Positions 31,198 through 32,563 of a DNA stretch of 32,563 nt are shown piece by piece (the stretch's first letter is position 1; every line of letters begins with the position of its first letter). The notes beneath the pieces are model-generated. The model did not search any database. It was not told the origin of the DNA and saw only the letters and a list, made by a program, of their open reading frames with translations. This DNA comes from an uncultured Bacteroidota bacterium (GTDB taxonomy: Bacteria > Bacteroidota > Bacteroidia > Bacteroidales > SZUA-534): assembly GCA_946414435.1 (NCBI GenBank), contig CAMKOM010000034.1, positions 1 through 32,563 of the forward strand. Reading direction: 5' to 3'. Both the position numbers and the translations under genes were made by a program.

Positions 31198-32223
31198 TTA
31201 ATTCGTTTCCAAAATACGGAAAATCTCGTCGAGTTTTGGTGTCAGAATGATTTCGGTGCGGCGGTTTTTGGCGCGGGCCTCGGCGGTTTTGGCAGGGTCA
31301 ATTGGCGCGTATTGCGAACGACCTGCAGCCGATACACGCTTCGGGTTGATTTTGCCGTCGGCGATGAGTAACTTGACTATGGCAGTGGCGCGCTTGGCAC
31401 TCAAATCCCAATTGTCTTGAATATCGCCGGTGCCTTTCATCGGCACGTCGTCGGTGTGGCCTTCAATCAAGATGTTCACATCGGTATTATTGGCCAGAAC
31501 GCCTGCAATCTGCTTGATTGCTGACTGTCCTTTGGGATCAACGTCCCACTTGCCCGATTTGAAGAGCAGTTTCTCATCCATCGTGACGTAAACCTTGCCG
31601 TTGCGCTGTTCCACGGTTAGGCCCTTGTCCTCGAATCCCAGCAAAGCTTGGCTGATTTTCTGCTTCAGCGCCCTAACCGATGAATCTTTTTGATTCAAAA
31701 TATTTTCCAATTCTTGTACACGGCGGTTTTTCTCGGCCAACTCGCGACGCTGTGCGTTGAGGCTCGAGTCGAGAGCCACCAGAATGGCGTCGCGCTCCTC
31801 AAGTTCCTGCTGTTTGGCTTTCAGGTCGCGCTCCTTCTCAAGCAAATCCTGTTTCGACACCTGAAGGTCGGCCATCAACTGGCGTAGCTCGGCTTCATTG
31901 CTTGTTGTCTGCTTGTCGGTCTCGTCGCTCAAGTCGTCGTACATTGTTTTGAACACCTTGTACTGCTTTTTATAGAACTGCGCCGAGTCGCGGATGGTGG
32001 TTTTGGTGCTGGCCTCTTTCTCGAGTTTTTTGTTCAGTTCCTCAACTTTGGCCTCGAGTTCGGTCGTTTGCACGGTAAGGTCTTCATTTAGGCTTTTGAT
32101 AGAGTCACGTTCGTTGCAGATGGCCACGTTTTTCTCTTTCAATTCCTGAAACTGTTTCGATGGAACGCATGCGGTGAGTCCCGCAAGTGCGGTTGCCATC
32201 AGTATTTTGCTGCAATTCGACAT
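31198..32223 (-). CDS. OmpA-family lipoprotein with long coiled coil
   Basis: A 341-residue outer-membrane lipoprotein. The lipobox LTAC places the acylated Cys at 19. Residues ~28-195 form a long coiled coil (KELEERDAILVALDSSLNAQ region, with many heptads of Leu/Glu/Lys), expected to span the periplasm or form a trimer/dimer stalk. The C-terminal OmpA/MotB domain (~215-335) binds peptidoglycan: KLLFKSGKWDVDPKG, ILIEGHTDDVP (with the Asp that contacts diaminopimelate), LSAKRATAIVKLL, VSAAGRSQYAPI and NRRTEIIL (with the Arg partner). It would anchor the outer membrane to the cell wall. It resembles Pal- or MotB-type anchors but no motor or Tol genes are adjacent. It has its own probable promoter (32260-32267). 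Confidence 0.92.
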   Translation of the reverse strand: MSNCSKILMATALAGLTACVPSKQFQELKEKNVAICNERDSIKSLNEDLTVQTTELEAKVEELNKKLEKEASTKTTIRDSAQFYKKQYKVFKTMYDDLSDETDKQTTSNEAELRQLMADLQVSKQDLLEKERDLKAKQQELEERDAILVALDSSLNAQRRELAEKNRRVQELENILNQKDSSVRALKQKISQALLGFEDKGLTVEQRNGKVYVTMDEKLLFKSGKWDVDPKGQSAIKQIAGVLANNTDVNILIEGHTDDVPMKGTGDIQDNWDLSAKRATAIVKLLIADGKINPKRVSAAGRSQYAPIDPAKTAEARAKNRRTEIILTPKLDEIFRILETN

Positions 32224-32259
32224 AGTTGTTCAAAAATATGATTAATCATAAAAATATGT

Positions 32260-32267
32260 CCGAAGTA
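32260..32267 (-). promoter_or_regulatory. Possible -7 box (TACTTCGG) of the OmpA-family gene
   Basis: Minus-strand TACTTCGG matches TAnnTTTG in 6 of 8 positions; predicted leader about 30 nt. TATTTTTG at 32231-32238 is a better match but would make a leaderless mRNA. Confidence 0.35.
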
Positions 32268-32404
32268 AGGGCATTTAATGGCTTGAACAGCGGTCTTTCA
32301 ACATAACTTATTAACCGCTAGGCGTTAAATTGTTTAGTCGGCAGGATTCACAATCAATTGTGGGTTAGTTGGCGACGTTTTTTATTTGATATATCGTTTT
32401 TTAT

Positions 32405-32435
32405 AAAAAAACGGGCCTTGTAAAAGGCCCGTTTT
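32405..32435 (-). terminator. Terminator of the gene at the right edge
   Basis: AAAACGGGCCTT pairs with AAGGCCCGTTTT around GTAA; on the minus strand seven T follow, 19 nt after the stop of the gene ending at 32454. It could also act on the plus strand, but nothing ends there. Confidence 0.8.
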
Positions 32436-32453
32436 ATGCTGATTGCCACTCAA

Positions 32454-32563
32454 TTAGAATTTCGGTTTTGTCTTGTAATGAGCGAGCCAGAAATCCCAAA
32501 TAACACCAGCGCTGGCGCCCACCGATATAAGGCTGGCGCGGTCCACTCGGTCCGAGTGCAGTG
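32454..32563 (-). CDS. C-terminal end of an unidentified protein (partial)
   Basis: The frame that reads ...LHSDRVDRASLISVGASAG then VIWDFWLAHYKTKPKF and stops at 32454 is favoured because the terminator follows directly. Thirty-five residues are visible. They include an amphipathic to hydrophobic stretch (ASLISVGASAGVIWDFWLAHY) and a basic tail, compatible with the last transmembrane segment of an inner-membrane protein. The family cannot be told from so little. The other two frames give less protein-like sequence. Confidence 0.5.
   Translation of the reverse strand, partial: LHSDRVDRASLISVGASAGVIWDFWLAHYKTKPKF

Overview
The window looks like chromosomal DNA from a member of the Bacteroidota, most likely order Bacteroidales. 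The evidence is the repeated -7 box of the form TAnnTTTG, weak or absent Shine-Dalgarno sequences, proteins of the type IX secretion system (T9SS) sorting class, BspA-like leucine-rich repeats, a second EF-G-like factor and lipoproteins with Bacteroidota-style signal sequences. No rRNA or tRNA gene, CRISPR array or intact insertion sequence was seen.

Layout from left to right. Positions 1-721 (minus strand) hold two T9SS-type secreted protein genes separated by short-period intergenic repeats. Upstream of them is a long leader that contains a terminator. Positions 1068-8012 (plus) are core genes: a radical SAM/SPASM protein, an HU-type DNA-binding protein, TypA/BipA, asparaginyl-tRNA synthetase and sigma-54. 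Positions 8091-10723 are accessory: a HepT/MntA-type toxin-antitoxin pair followed by a strikingly AT-rich NACHT NTPase, a candidate defence cassette. Next come a convergent lytic-transglycosylase-like lipid- or periplasm-targeted protein (minus), a lipoprotein with an alpha/beta hydrolase fold, and metX under a SAM-I riboswitch. A repeat-littered gap leads to polA, a large BspA-like LRR surface protein, and a DUF4143 AAA ATPase whose start codon sits in the last unit of a 33-bp tandem array.

Positions 23005-23835 are a dense mosaic of interspersed hairpin repeats. After it come a PhoU-like (DUF47) protein with a PiT phosphate transporter, then pyrH-frr, then an EF-G paralogue whose G-domain has lost the catalytic histidine. 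The window ends with a small secreted protein, deoC, an OmpA-family lipoprotein and the 3' end of one more minus-strand gene.

The main biology beyond housekeeping is: (1) the HepT-MntA-NACHT neighbourhood; (2) the EF-G paralogue with degenerate GTPase motifs and a structured leader; (3) a family of two-hairpin interspersed elements in which stems vary while loops stay constant, seen in at least three intergenic regions and both orientations; (4) octamer- and heptamer-period arrays placed just upstream of start codons; and (5) the S-box riboswitch with a competing upstream pairing. All assignments come from reading the sequence; no database search was run.
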